A stretch of 64,000 nt of DNA from Pisolithus tinctorius. Taxonomy: Eukaryota > Basidiomycota > Agaricomycetes > Boletales > Pisolithaceae. The position numbers were made by a program, and so were the translations under genes. The notes beneath the pieces were generated by a model that made no database searches, had not been told where the DNA came from, and saw nothing but the letters and a program-made list of their open reading frames with translations. The first letter of the stretch is position 1. The number at the start of each line of letters is the position of its first letter. Of the stretch, positions 10,781-20,819 are shown in pieces. The stretch covers positions 2,232,001 to 2,296,000 of the forward strand of contig JANFAH010000002.1 in assembly GCA_024663395.1 (NCBI GenBank), read 5' to 3'.

Positions 10781-11183
10781 TGTCACACACCAAAGGTGTT
10801 GTGGACATGGTTACAGCTGACTCTGCCTAACTTGTCAACGAGTTGTGTGCAATGCCCATGCATGCAGATGAAGACTAAAGGCCTCATGCATAGAAAGACT
10901 GTTGGACATTAACAGTCATCCTTCACACAAGATCAAGTCGTCAGTGCTAAAGAGAAAAGAGGAAGCGAGTTAAGCACGCATTAAAAGTTTTTAGCGCCCA
11001 TGTATGGCATTCTGGTTTTTGTCGTATCTCCACCATTTCCAAAGATATCGACTCTGTTCCCATGCTCGCTTAAAGTGCTCAGCCCCACGATTCTTCCTTC
11101 CAAATTTGGAGAGGATCCTCGCACCCTGCGTGTTTCTACAGCACTCCATCCATCAGACGCTCATTTTGCTAAGTCCATCAATC

Positions 11184-11663
11184 ATGGCCACCTCTTCGTC
11201 GATCATCTCGCTTGTCTCATTTGCCAGAGACAGTGGCTACGTATATCTGCCAGGCATTCCCACCAGCTTCTGTCCTGAAGCCCCCTGGTTCATCCTGTCG
11301 TTGTCAGCCCCATCTCATCCCATGCAGCTTGGTCAGCATGTTCTCCTTGTCAGTATGACTTCCAGAAGGACGTTCTTTGGTTGCCTCAGGTCTGTCACTC
11401 GGTTAGAAAGGTCTTATGTGGTCATTTCAGTCTCCCCGGTTGATGAAGCATATGGATTGTTCCTCCCTGCTCCCTGCACCATCTTCATTCCAGTCTCATC
11501 CGTCATTCTTCCCACGTTGCGACAGCTGCAGTATAATCTACTGTCCTCCAGCCTCCCTGATTGCATTCATGACGAGTATGACATGCATCTTGCCTTCTTA
11601 CTGCAAGATCCAGCAGAAGACGTTCCCCCTTCTCCTCCTCCTCCATCAGAGCCCCATTCATGA
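11184..11663 (+). CDS. Hypothetical ORF inside the 1.85-kb insert
   Basis: 159 residues from ATG 11184, product starting MATSSSIISLVSFARDSG and ending in a Pro-rich tail. The frame is open further upstream without an ATG. I do not recognise it. It lies upstream of the insert's TATATAAA, so it would need its own promoter. It may be captured sequence or chance. Confidence 0.3.
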   Translation: MATSSSIISLVSFARDSGYVYLPGIPTSFCPEAPWFILSLSAPSHPMQLGQHVLLVSMTSRRTFFGCLRSVTRLERSYVVISVSPVDEAYGLFLPAPCTIFIPVSSVILPTLRQLQYNLLSSSLPDCIHDEYDMHLAFLLQDPAEDVPPSPPPPSEPHS

Positions 11664-12204
11664 AGTTTTTGTTAACTTCACTGAGAGGATGGAAGGGTGG
11701 GAGACACGATCGCGTATGCTCTCATTGCCCCACAGACCCCCAACGCCCTAGCCCCCTTTGACACCTGACTCATGCCCTTCAATTCTGGAATTAATACTTC
11801 CCTATCTGGAAACACCATCCATCTGTCATGCCGTCTTTGGGTCTAGAGATGTCTCCGCCGAGATCTAACTTGCATCGCCACCCCCTAATGTGATATCAGT
11901 GTGCTTACTCAGTTTCTGACTCCATTTGACTCATTCTGTGATATTTTGACTATCCTTGACTTGTTCATTGCCAATACTTACCAATCCTCTTTGCTTGCTT
12001 ACTTTGCATTTCTCGCTTACTCATCATGATTACTCAGTCCTTACTCATTACTTACCAAGTGTTTGTGCCTTGTTTGTCACAAGCTGTGCTCCCCCCATAG
12101 TATATAAACCCCCATGTACTTAGCTACCCACAATCAATCAAGCAATCAAGAAGCAATTCAGAAGAAGTCAGCTCAGCTCAGCATATCTTGTCGTCGACAG
12201 TTGA

Positions 12205-12515
12205 GGCTCATTCAGAAGAGTCTATCTGTCTTCATTCTTATACTTGGTAGTTGAGGCTCATTCAGAAGAGTCTATCTGCCTCCATCATTCATCTGAAGCT
12301 TTCTCTTAGTCAGCAGTCTTAGTCATCCTCCCACTCCTGCATAACTTGTCATCGACTTGTGCAAGGAGCACGTTTACTTGAAGTTCATTACTTGAAGTAC
12401 CTTTCGGCTGAACACCTTCACTCTGTTCAGCATCCCCCATCCAATCATCATCCATTCGTCTTCTCCTGCGTAACTCGTCGACGACTTGCGCCAGGAGCAC
12501 CTCCACTTGAAGTTC
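12205..12515 (+). repeat. Direct repeat pairs in the 1.85-kb insert
   Basis: A near-perfect pair of about 28 bp (TTGAGGCTCATTCAGAAGAG...) starts near 12201 and 12249. A second, diverged pair of about 48 bp (AACTTG/CTCGTC...GGAGCAC...CACTTGAAGTTC) starts near 12343 and 12471. All lie downstream of TATATAAA. Confidence 0.6.
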
Positions 12516-12631
12516 CCCCCACATTTAGGTTTCTGCACTCCAGGTTCCGCAGAGGCAAACCACCACTCGCACATATTTGTCTTTTGTGTTGGATTTGCCT
12601 GGTTTTCACCACCTTTCCACACTTTGACTCA

Positions 12632-13648
12632 CAGCGGATAGTGATCTTTTTTCGTGATTTTGTTGAGTCCTCGATAGTCTATGCAGAGGCAGAGTGAACT
12701 GTCCTTCTTCTTTATGAAGAGGACAGGGGCACCATGAGTGGAGGTGGATTGTTTGATGAAGCTGTAGCCAAGATGCTTGTCAATGAAGGTGCGGAGAGCC
12801 TCAAGCTCTGGCGGAGAAAGAGAGTAGATTGTACCAATGGGTGGAGAGGCTCCTTCCTCAAGGTCGATCTTGAGATCGAACGAGCAGTGTGGCGGAAGTT
12901 CTGTGGCCTTGTCTTTGCTAAAGATGTTGGCAAACTCGTGATACTCAGGAGGAACCGAGGAGAGGTCAGGAGGCGGAGAAGAAGCAGAGGACGCATGAAG
13001 CTTCACATCATCAGTGGAGAGCTGTAAGCAGAACTGTCTAGAGCCAGGGAGAGCACAGGCTCTGACATACGCAGCAGCATTGATGAGTGAGACGAGTGGA
13101 GTGGAGTGTGGTGAGTCTGTCAGAGGTGCAGTCGGAGCTGCAAACGGAGTGGAGGGTGTCGGCTCCGGAGTGGAGGTCGCAGCGGAAGATGACGAAGGTG
13201 CCTGGGGTGTTGGCATTCCCTGTAACGATGGTTTGAATGATATACTGCCCAGTACCCAGTCAATCGACGGATTGAAGCGGGTGAGCCAGTTGTGTCCTAA
13301 CACCAGCAAACATGAAGAATCCAACGGAGTAACATAAAATGAAATGGAACTGACATCGCCGGAAGGAAAGCGGAGGGAAAGATCTACTTCTTGGGAAATG
13401 ACAGCATTTGTACTACCATCGAACAAGCGGAGCGGAATTGGCGGAGAAATGGAGGAAACAGGGATAGCATATTTTTTAATTATAGACGGGTCTACAAAAC
13501 AATGAGAAGAGCCGGAATCGATCAACGCAGAAACAGTATCAACAGAATAGTCAAGAAGAGTTACAGATGGAAGTAAAGAATTGGGACTAGAAAGAGCAGA
13601 GGCGTTGAGTTGGATGTCCGGCTGCGCACAGCTCCCTGGAGGAGCAGA
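12632..13648 (-). pseudogene. Element A pol, 5' segment (protease, RT start)
   Basis: This continues in the same frame as gag after TAG 13649-13651. It carries the aspartic protease motif [12 protein letters not shown] near 13530, a Pro/Ser/Thr-rich linker, and the RT N-terminus with [19 protein letters not shown] ending at the 1.85-kb insert. No other stop is present in this part. Confidence 0.85.
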
Positions 13649-14920
13649 CTAATTTTTTGGCTCTGCCTTCTCCTCAGTCGGAGTAGGTGGAGTTCCAGCT
13701 GTAGCTGCATGGGCTTTGGCTGCATGAGAGGTGGACTTGGGGCAGTCCTTAGCAGAGTGGCCAGCCTCACCACAGAAGAGGCAGAGGTTGTTTTTCATCC
13801 TGTGCTGGCGCTCAGCAGAGGTGAGTTTGCCATCTTTGCCCAGAAGGTGGGCAATATTGGACTTGGGCGGATCTTTCTGCTTGCCCTTGCCCTTGGCGTC
13901 AGACTTTGGAGCAGAGGATGATGAGGACGATGATTTAGTTTTATTGTCGGAGTTGGAAGACTGTGACTTGTCAGAGGCAGACTTGGTGGTGCGCAAGATC
14001 TCTGCTTTGCGCTCCCAGTAGCACACATCGATGGTCTGAGTGAGTTTGCGGAGTTGTGCGAGGGTAGAAGGTTTTCCGACACAAGCGATCTCGTCCTTGA
14101 TGCAGTCTGGAAGTCCGCTATAGAAGCAGTGGCAGAGTGCACCGACACCGTAGTCCTTGACCTGTGAAGCCCAGCGATTGAACTCCACGACATATTTGGT
14201 AATTCGAGAACCATCCTTCATGGTGAGGTTCTTGAGTTGTTGGATGGCATCCGCTATGGCATCATGCGGACCAAAATTAGTTGTGAGCTCTTGTAAGAAC
14301 TCACGGTAGTTGTCCATCCAGAGCGGGCGGTCATAGTTGTCGGGGTTTAGTAGGTCTGGCTTGAACCAAGCCAGGGCCATACCCTTAAGATAAGATTGAG
14401 CGAAGGTATCCTTTGCTCTGTCTGAGTGGAATGCATGAGGGCGGTCTTGGAAGTTCAACTCACACTGAACGAGGAACTTGCAGAGTTTTTTAGGGTCGGA
14501 GCCATCGAAGGTGTCAGGCTCGCGGACCTTGGTTTTCGGAGTGGAGTCCCCAGTGCACGAACTAGACCGCACAAGTGCATGGACAGCTCTAGCAAGAGCT
14601 ACGAGGGGATCCTCTGGTGGCTCAGCCGGGTCTTCAGGGATATCCCTGTCACCGCTGCCCCCGCCATCAGGATCACCATCAGGATAATCAGGGTCAGGGT
14701 CAGGTCCATCATCTCAATTATGAGGAGATGGAGTATGGAAGGTTGTTGGGTGGAGGTCGGAGCAACCAGCTTGCGAAGCGCTTTCGCCCTCAGTGTGAGA
14801 GCAGCGTCGAGCGGAGAATGATTGGAACTGTTCAATGACGGAAGGGAGTCGACACGGATTAGCTAGCGCAACAGCGAGGTTCTCAGCGACCTCTCTCTGA
14901 GATTGAGCTCGAGTTCTCAT
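13649..14920 (-). pseudogene. Element A Gag
   Basis: The frame opens at ATG 14920 (MRTRAQSQREVAENLAV), 49 nt after the primer-binding site, and is broken once by TGA 14714-14716 (AAT TGA GAT, probably former CGA). It contains an acidic Asp/Pro repeat, a Gag core (FDGSDPKKLCKFLVQCELNF onward), a Ser-rich linker and one canonical zinc knuckle CLFCGEAGHSAKDC. It ends with TAG 13649-13651 directly followed, in the same frame, by protease-RT. Confidence 0.85.
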
Positions 14921-14968
14921 AACAGTGTAAGTTTTTTGGAAGACAGAAAAGGAGATCGTACAAGTGCG

Positions 14969-14979
14969 AGTACGAATAT
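14969..14979 (-). other. Element A primer-binding site
   Basis: On the minus strand ATATTCGTACT begins 2 nt after the LTR end (14982). It is the exact reverse complement of AGTACGAATAT at 15278-15268, as expected for self-priming. Confidence 0.72.
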
Positions 14980-14981
14980 AC

Positions 14982-15695
14982 TGTCAAGTCCGGGCCTACT
15001 CCGACCAACTCCGACACTAAACAAGGTCTAGAGGAGGGTCCGGAAGCAAGTCCGACACAGAAGAACAGAACTCCGACTAGCGGAGTGTCGACAGGAACGA
15101 AGACTGCCGAAGCAAAGGCAGAGTGGAGTGAGGGCATCGGGTTTAGCTCATGTGCTACCCCCTTGCATGATCTCAGCCCTCGTATTTCAGAGGGAGAGTA
15201 CAGACAGAGATTCAGAGATAACTCCGACAGACAGAAGACGGAATCAGAGGGAGTAGGAACTAAGTTGATATTCGTACTGAAGAACAGCAGAGTACAGTAC
15301 ATGTTTTTATACTACTACAGAGGTACAGTAATCAGAATCGGAACTGACATATGGAGACTCATAAGTTTTCAAGTAAAATTTCCTGGACGACGAATGAAGG
15401 GTAGACAGAGGACATATGAACAGGTAACACAGAACATCCAGAAAAGGAAACAGTCCAGGCGCTGGACCATGCGGTGAGCACACTGCGGAGTACCTGACTG
15501 CGAAGGTAGTCACATGACCCCTCAGAGAACGGACCGCTTGGTCCAGTAGGAGAGCAACACAAGTCCGACAGCAGTCGGAGTGGAGATGGTTCACAACCAA
15601 CAGAAGTTGGGTGGAGTTGGTGCAGAGTGAGTGGATGACCGGCGGAAAAGGTTGCGGAGTGAGCAAAGACCTATGACGAATGCATGGTTATGACA
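14982..15695 (-). repeat. Element A 5' LTR
   Basis: 714 bp with inverted ends TGTCA...TGACA. The right edge is fixed by comparison with the other LTR, the left edge by the inverted ends and the primer-binding site. A minus-strand TATAAAAA lies at 15311-15304, and the predicted RNA start and self-primer (15278-15268) lies 33 nt downstream. Confidence 0.85.
15268..15278 (-). promoter_or_regulatory. Element A predicted RNA 5' end / self-primer
   Basis: AGTACGAATAT on the minus strand lies 33 nt after TATAAAAA and complements the primer-binding site at 14969-14979 over 11 nt. Confidence 0.65.
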
Positions 15696-16443
15696 AGAGG
15701 AGTGTAGTGTCCGACTGTCAACAACGTATCCAACCATACCTTTCGGCCATTCATATCTTTATGAGGGGGAGCCTTCCAATTTACCATTAATGACATGGAA
15801 CTGTAGATGCTGTTCCAGATTGGCAATATGGCCTGCATATCCTTGTCTTGCCATGCGACTGCCATTGATCTGAGTTGCATGAGCGCCTCCCACCCATGTA
15901 GGTACATTTTTGGGTGCATGATACACAATGCACCCGACAGAATGGTGTGTAGCCCAGCCATGCTATCCAGCCATTGATGGGTCTCCTTTGCTCCTGACTT
16001 TTCTTTTAAAAGTAGTGATACTTCCAGGTGATGTGAAGGGTTGCTGGGCTGTTGGCAGAGTTACAGGAGTGAAATCATCTTCGAATGGATAATGACTCAC
16101 CCCACGCCCTTGCTGAAACCATGCTGGTGAGAGGTTGATGGCGCCTTTAAGATCTGCGGCTGGGCGAAAATGGTTGGAATCATGCTGCCAGCTGCCTGCC
16201 CTGTTGGACTTCACACTCCGTGCAAGTGGGATACTGAGGTTGCCCAACAAATTCCAAATCTCGGCCTGATGGGATCATTAGCAAAGTGTGGGATGCCCCA
16301 TTCAGTTTGCCAACCTGATATGCCTCACTGAATGCATTTGGTAGATACCACAGGAGGATGTTTCCCTCTTTGTCAATTACCACTGCTGGACAGTTGATTT
16401 CCATGTAACTTGAATGGTCCGCAATGACATTAATGTCCCACAT
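15696..16443 (-). pseudogene. TET/JBP-like 2OG-Fe(II) dioxygenase, 5' part
   Basis: Minus-strand pieces in three frames read in order MWDINVIADHSS... (16443-16180), ...INLSPAWFQQGRG... (16250-15963) and ...LSGALCIMHPKMY...SLMVNWKAPPHKDMNGRKVW LDTLLTVGHYTPL (to 15696). The HKD in this stretch fits the HxD iron ligand pair of the fungal TET/JBP family, which oxidises 5-methylcytosine, and the surrounding context (V-N-x-x-x-P-x-H-x-D, then the LLTVG stretch) matches that family as I know it. The frame changes may be introns or decay. The element A LTR starts right after VGHYTPL, so the second iron-binding His would lie beyond the window. An upstream stretch (16867-16484) may belong to the same gene. 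Confidence 0.55.
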
Positions 16444-18030
16444 TTCCTCAACAATGACTGGGAATTTCTTAGCCTTTCAAATTTCATGGATAGATGGACT
16501 TACTGCATTCACGATATGCCTCGACTATGACCAGCAAAATGTGATCTGCTTCGCAAGCTATCTGCAATGGAATCAATACATGTGGGAGGGCACGTGGGCC
16601 ACCAATGACCTCCTCACGCAACTGGGACACCATGTATGTAGAGATGCAGTCTGTCAGATCCATTTTCCAATTATCCGGGAGGCTTTTGGGGCTTTTTAAT
16701 GGTGTCATTGTATGGTGTACAAGTGGCAGATTGTTGGACCGAAATTCTGAGATCGTTGGCACGGGCAGACAATAAGACAAATCAGTATTTGAATTACGGA
16801 AACGCCAGGCACCCGATGTATTCTCAAGTGTCAGTAAGGAAATCGAAGCTATCAATGGTAATGACATTGCACATTTGGATTGTTGCTATTGTCCAGCATC
16901 ATGGATGTACCCGCACGACAATTCCATCTTTACAACTTTTGTATATGCCCAAGTTGATATATCATGTGAGGCAGGTGCCCTTGGTTGCAATATTATGAAT
17001 ACAGAGCCAATGTGAACCCACTTGTTGACAAATCCAGTGCAGATACCAGTCCTGGTGTTCACAGCATCAGTTGGCAAGTGTCACTGGGCCTTGATATTCA
17101 GCACGTTGTCAGGTTGGCCATGTATGTGAGGGGATGCTACTTTGGATCTGCCCACTGGCCACCATGCCTGCAATGTTGCCAGAGCAGCATTTCACCGCAT
17201 TGTCACTTGGGCCTTTGCAATCAATACACAAAAAATGTCACAAAGGCATTGCAATTCGCTGAATACATTTCCTTCACTTTCCATCTCCATCTCTATTTGT
17301 GGGGAACTTTCACAACATGTCCGAGACGAATGACGGGTCCATCCATCGAGCAGGCCAATATCCACCATCCACTGGCCATGCCCGAATATCTACGGGGTCC
17401 AGGCACTCTTAATTATGGCATCAGGCCAGTTGTGATGGGTTCTCATGAATTGCAACTGCCCGGACCATTGTAAGTTAGGTATTAAGCAACACTAGGGAGT
17501 GCTGGGGACTCCTAGGGCTTGACAGAATAGGGTCCAGTTCGACCCAGAGGGGTTCTGAGCTTGGAAGTGAGAAAAGAGGGTGAAGGAGTGACTGGAGTTG
17601 GTCAAAATGAATGGAGTGGGGAAATGAGTGAACAACGGTGTCTGGAGGTCGTCTAGGGGTGCCTCAGTGAGGGCTTTCACTGTCTTTCTTTCGCAGTCTT
17701 TGATTTCGCAGTCTTCGCAGTCTTGTTCTTCCTTTTTTGTTGTGTACTGTAGACCTACACTAGTGCGCAAAAAATGCTGACTAAGCTACCAAAAATGCGC
17801 CACAAAGGTAGGCTAAGTATCACTAATGTAAATCAAAGCAAAAACACAATAGAAAAGATAAAATAATTAAATCACCTCAGTAGGGAGTACTTATTCCCTA
17901 CACCATTCCATACAAGGTCCCTTGCTGCTGTTGCCATGTTCAACCGTCATGCAATTGATGATCCAGCTCATGCATTTTGTCATCATCTGGAACATGAACC
18001 ATAGGCATGCGTATATCTTTCAATGAATGC
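16444..18030. other. No recognised gene
   Basis: Open stretches of about 100-160 codons on both strands show no family motif. The minus-strand run 16867-16484 may be an upstream exon or relic of the TET/JBP-like gene. Confidence 0.5.
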
Positions 18031-18039
18031 CATGTTGCA

Positions 18040-19160
18040 TAGACGAGCCTGTTCATTCATTGTGCCAGCATCTGCCACATAAATTTGTCAGCCCAGCTAT
18101 AAGTTGCGCAGGATTCAACGTCACATTGTCAGGCCTGCCCAAATGTTATGAAAGCACACACCATCCATGCGATGTGCTTTCCCACTCAATTCTCCTGGGT
18201 CAAGATGGCTTGCTAGTGGCCCTCCATGTGTTCAAATGGATCTGCCAAACCAACATCGGGCCCCCCATAGGTTGCGCTGCATGCGACATCCCATCGACGG
18301 GCCCATACATGGCCTATGAGAGCACCCACAACATTGCTCACAGGCCTCCTCATCTGTTTCGACAGGTTCAACATTTCTTCGACAGGCCCATTGATGCCTT
18401 ACACCAGCATCTGCGATATACTGCCTGGCACTGCCCATCTGTTTTGACACGCTCAGAAGTCCATGCATGCGCCCGTCCATGGGTTGTGACAGTGTCTGTC
18501 ATTTAACTGTCAGGCCTGCTCATAAGTTGCGACACATGCGACATCCCTTTTATGGGCCCGGCTGTTTGTTGCGACAGTACCATGTATTCGCAGGACAGGC
18601 CTGCCCATTAGTTTTGATGGGTTCAACATTCTTTGGATGGGCCCATCCATGTATTTTCACAGCACCCACCCCATATGTGACAGGCCTGCCAATAGGTTTG
18701 ATGGATGCAATATCCTTTCAACGGGCCTGTCCATGCCTTATTACAGCACCCATTCCGCATACAACAGGCCTGCCCATTAGCTTCAATGGGTTCAACATAC
18801 CCTCGTCAGGCCCGTCCATTTGTTGTCACAGCATCTGCCCCCAAAATGACAGGCCCACCCATATGTTGGGACAGATGCAATATCTTCTGGACGGGCCTAC
18901 CCATCAGTTTCTACAGGTTCAAAGTTTCTTGGATGGGCCTGCCCATGGGTTGGGACGCCCTCTACTTTGATGATGACAGGCCCATGCATTAGGTGCCATG
19001 GGGCAGCACATCCTGCCACCAGCCTGCCTGGGCCTGCACATACATTGTAATATACTTGTCACAGGCCTGCTCATTTGCTGCTGTCACTCTGGGCCTCTGG
19101 GCCTCTTCATATGTTGTGACTTAATTAATTTGACAGGCCCACATCGGGCTCTATGTGAGT
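18040..19160. repeat. Degenerate 85-bp satellite
   Basis: The phrase ACAGGCCTGCCCAT recurs with spacing of 84-85 bp (starts at 18595, 18680, 18764 and 18849). Each unit consists of two diverged halves of about 42 bp (GGGCCTGCCCAT..GTTGTGACAG and similar). About 13 units can be followed, increasingly degenerate toward both ends. Open frames through it are by-products of the repeat. Confidence 0.75.
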
Positions 19161-19207
19161 AATGGTAATTTGGCACACAGGCTACCCATGTGTTGTGACT
19201 AAGCTGA

Positions 19208-19612
19208 CTACATGGGGTCGAGGATGGCTATGATATTGCAGAGTTTCTCGCATTTACTCAACATGTCCAATACACAAAGACCAGAGGACTCGCATTCATT
19301 TCTGATTACCAAGGCAAGTGCACTCATCTCATCTGACACATGCTTTTGCTAACCTTCACAGGGAGCATGACACTGCTCACAGACCCTCAAATTCCAACAG
19401 ACCTGTATGTTCTTCTGAACATTCACATGCACATAGTTATACCTAACTCTTTGGATAGCTCAGTCAGGGATGGGCTCGACGTCTTTAGTGAAGGGAATGT
19501 CGAGTCCACGGTTACCTTGTTCGAGAAGTGCCACAGATGTAATCGATTCTGTGAATGGGCTGGCTTTGACTTAGACAAATTTGGGGCTGTGACCAGCAGT
19601 GTGAACAACTGA
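19208..19612 (+). pseudogene. Alpha-kinase-like C-terminal remnant
   Basis: Exon (to 19313) YDIAEFLAFTQHVQYTKTRG...FISDYQ, 48-bp intron 19314-19361 with a GC donor (AG|GCAAGT...CACAG), and exon 19362-19612 with SMTLLTDPQIPTD...DVFSEGNVEST...FEKCHRCNRFCEWAGF and stop. The LLTDPQI, GNV and H-x-CNxxC stretches match the C-terminal lobe of fungal alpha-type protein kinases, where the His and Cys residues bind zinc. The catalytic N-terminal lobe was not found; satellite sequence lies upstream. I treat it as a remnant. Confidence 0.55.
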
Positions 19613-20534
19613 TTCTGTCATCATTCCAAGGGTATTGTAATTGCTATTGCTATGTGCTGTGTATACGTTCCCTTCTCCCTCCTGTATTTTGTCACTCACG
19701 AGTCTTGGACTTTATTATGTTGTTCTTGCTTCTTGTTACTTCAACATGTATACCTGTTCTTTACCTGGTTGTTTCTACTCACCAAACCCCGTGCATCCAC
19801 TGGCCAATAATATTTGACTTTGGTCATAAAACTGTTTCTGATAAGGTACTACTTACTCCCAGTTCCTGAAGTCATGCTGAAGGGTTCGAATTACTCCTCT
19901 CAGTTTGCTACAACAAGTGAGTCTGCTTAACCCACAAGCAGGTGCATCATCATGAACCATTTATTATTCTCAGGAGGCGATCGGACACTTCCAAGAATGC
20001 GAGATGAAATGTTAATCACATTTTGGTGGCAAGGCCCACCCTTGACATCCTCTCATTGTACCTCGTGCATTTCTGCATCGCTTCTCTCGCTCTTCGAGCC
20101 ACAAATCCCTCTGACTGACTCATTTCTTAGGAACCCTTGTTAATACACTTCTGTGTGCTCATTGTTGAGATACTCCTGTTTTTGTGTTTGAAGGGTTTCG
20201 AGATGGTTTGGTGTATAACTCAGGATTGGGTGATCTGATTGGCATGTTTCCTCTTTCCCCTTGATTCCCTGGGAGTATTCTACCACATCCAAGAGTTTTG
20301 TGTCAGTCACATCAGCTGTTGCTGTTTGAGGGCCTCCTTGCTCCCTCCCCCAGGACATTATCTTGCGCATCCCACACGTTTTATGGTCATTCCTCTCGCT
20401 TTCTTTGGACTGTACACTACTCATTGAAGGCTTTCAGATGGTGTACTGTACATTGCACTTGCTGCCACAGTTGCAGAGATATGCCCTGTCTTGTGGCCAG
20501 TGTACTACAAAACATAAAACTACCAACCTACCAT
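19613..20534. other. No recognised gene
   Basis: Short open frames only, with no family motif and no clear splice-joined product. Confidence 0.5.
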
Positions 20535-20683
20535 GTGACAAACTTCTGCACTACAAACCTGTGTACTACAAAACTACAAAACTACAAACTTACTGCGTGA
20601 CAAACTTCTGCACTACAAACTTGTGTACTTCGAAATTTCAAAACTACCAACTTACAGCATGACAAACTTCCACACTATGGACT
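20535..20683. repeat. 62-bp tandem repeat, transposon landing site
   Basis: GTGACAAACTTCTGCACTAC-type units start at 20535, 20597 and 20659. The Tc1/mariner element begins inside the third unit, and a related unit (GCATGACGAACTTCTGC) resumes at 29813, right after the element. Confidence 0.65.
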
Positions 20684-20685
20684 TA

Positions 20686-20796
20686 CAGCAGTTCCCAAGT
20701 GTAATGAGTCTGTGTGAATTTTTTTGAGTTGTGCATTGAGTCATTCCAAATTGGGAACAAGTTGTAATAAGTCATGTTGTGAACATTCCCTACACC
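20686..20796 (+). repeat. Left terminal inverted repeat
   Basis: Starts CAGCAGTTCCCAAGTG and ends CATTCCCTACACC. It matches the inverse of 29698-29808 with 7 mismatches in 111; six of the seven lie at CpG-derived positions. Confidence 0.92.
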
Positions 20797-20819
20797 TCTG
20801 CATCAGCATTCTCACTGCT

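Larger units (their letters stand above)
10781..12631. mobile_element. 1851-bp TG...CA insert, probable solo LTR
   Basis: The insert begins TGTCACACACC and ends GACTCA. It splits the RT codons of HYPL / PLI in element A. The flanks are CAGCAG (10775-10780) and CAGCGG (12632-12637), which read as one 6-bp target duplication differing by a CpG transition. Inside are a strong TATATAAA (12101-12108) about 530 bp before the right end and two pairs of direct repeats in the leader-like part. No RT, integrase or TIR was seen. A large solo LTR in plus orientation is the best reading; a non-autonomous element is the alternative. Confidence 0.6.
1..15695 (-). mobile_element. Element A: nested chromodomain Ty3/Gypsy retrotransposon
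   Basis: Read on the minus strand the order is LTR (14982-15695), primer-binding site, gag, protease, RT, RNase H, integrase, chromodomain, an antisense gene, polypurine tract and second LTR (1-639, cut by the window edge). The RT domain is interrupted by element B and by a 1.85-kb solo-LTR-like unit; removing both rejoins the RT reading frame. Seven nonsense codons interrupt gag-pol: six TGA at likely former CGA codons and one TAG between gag and pol. The element therefore looks old and inactive. The left target-site copy lies outside the window; the right flank begins AGAGG. Confidence 0.9.

Noticed and set aside
10781..12631. DNA transposon with inverted ends
   Set aside because: TGTCACACACC and the inverse of the right end agree only in a few scattered bases; the TG...CA and TATA features favour an LTR.
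18467..18970. 167-codon plus-strand open frame
   Set aside because: It runs through the 85-bp satellite; the open frame is a by-product of the repeat composition and has no start or domain support.
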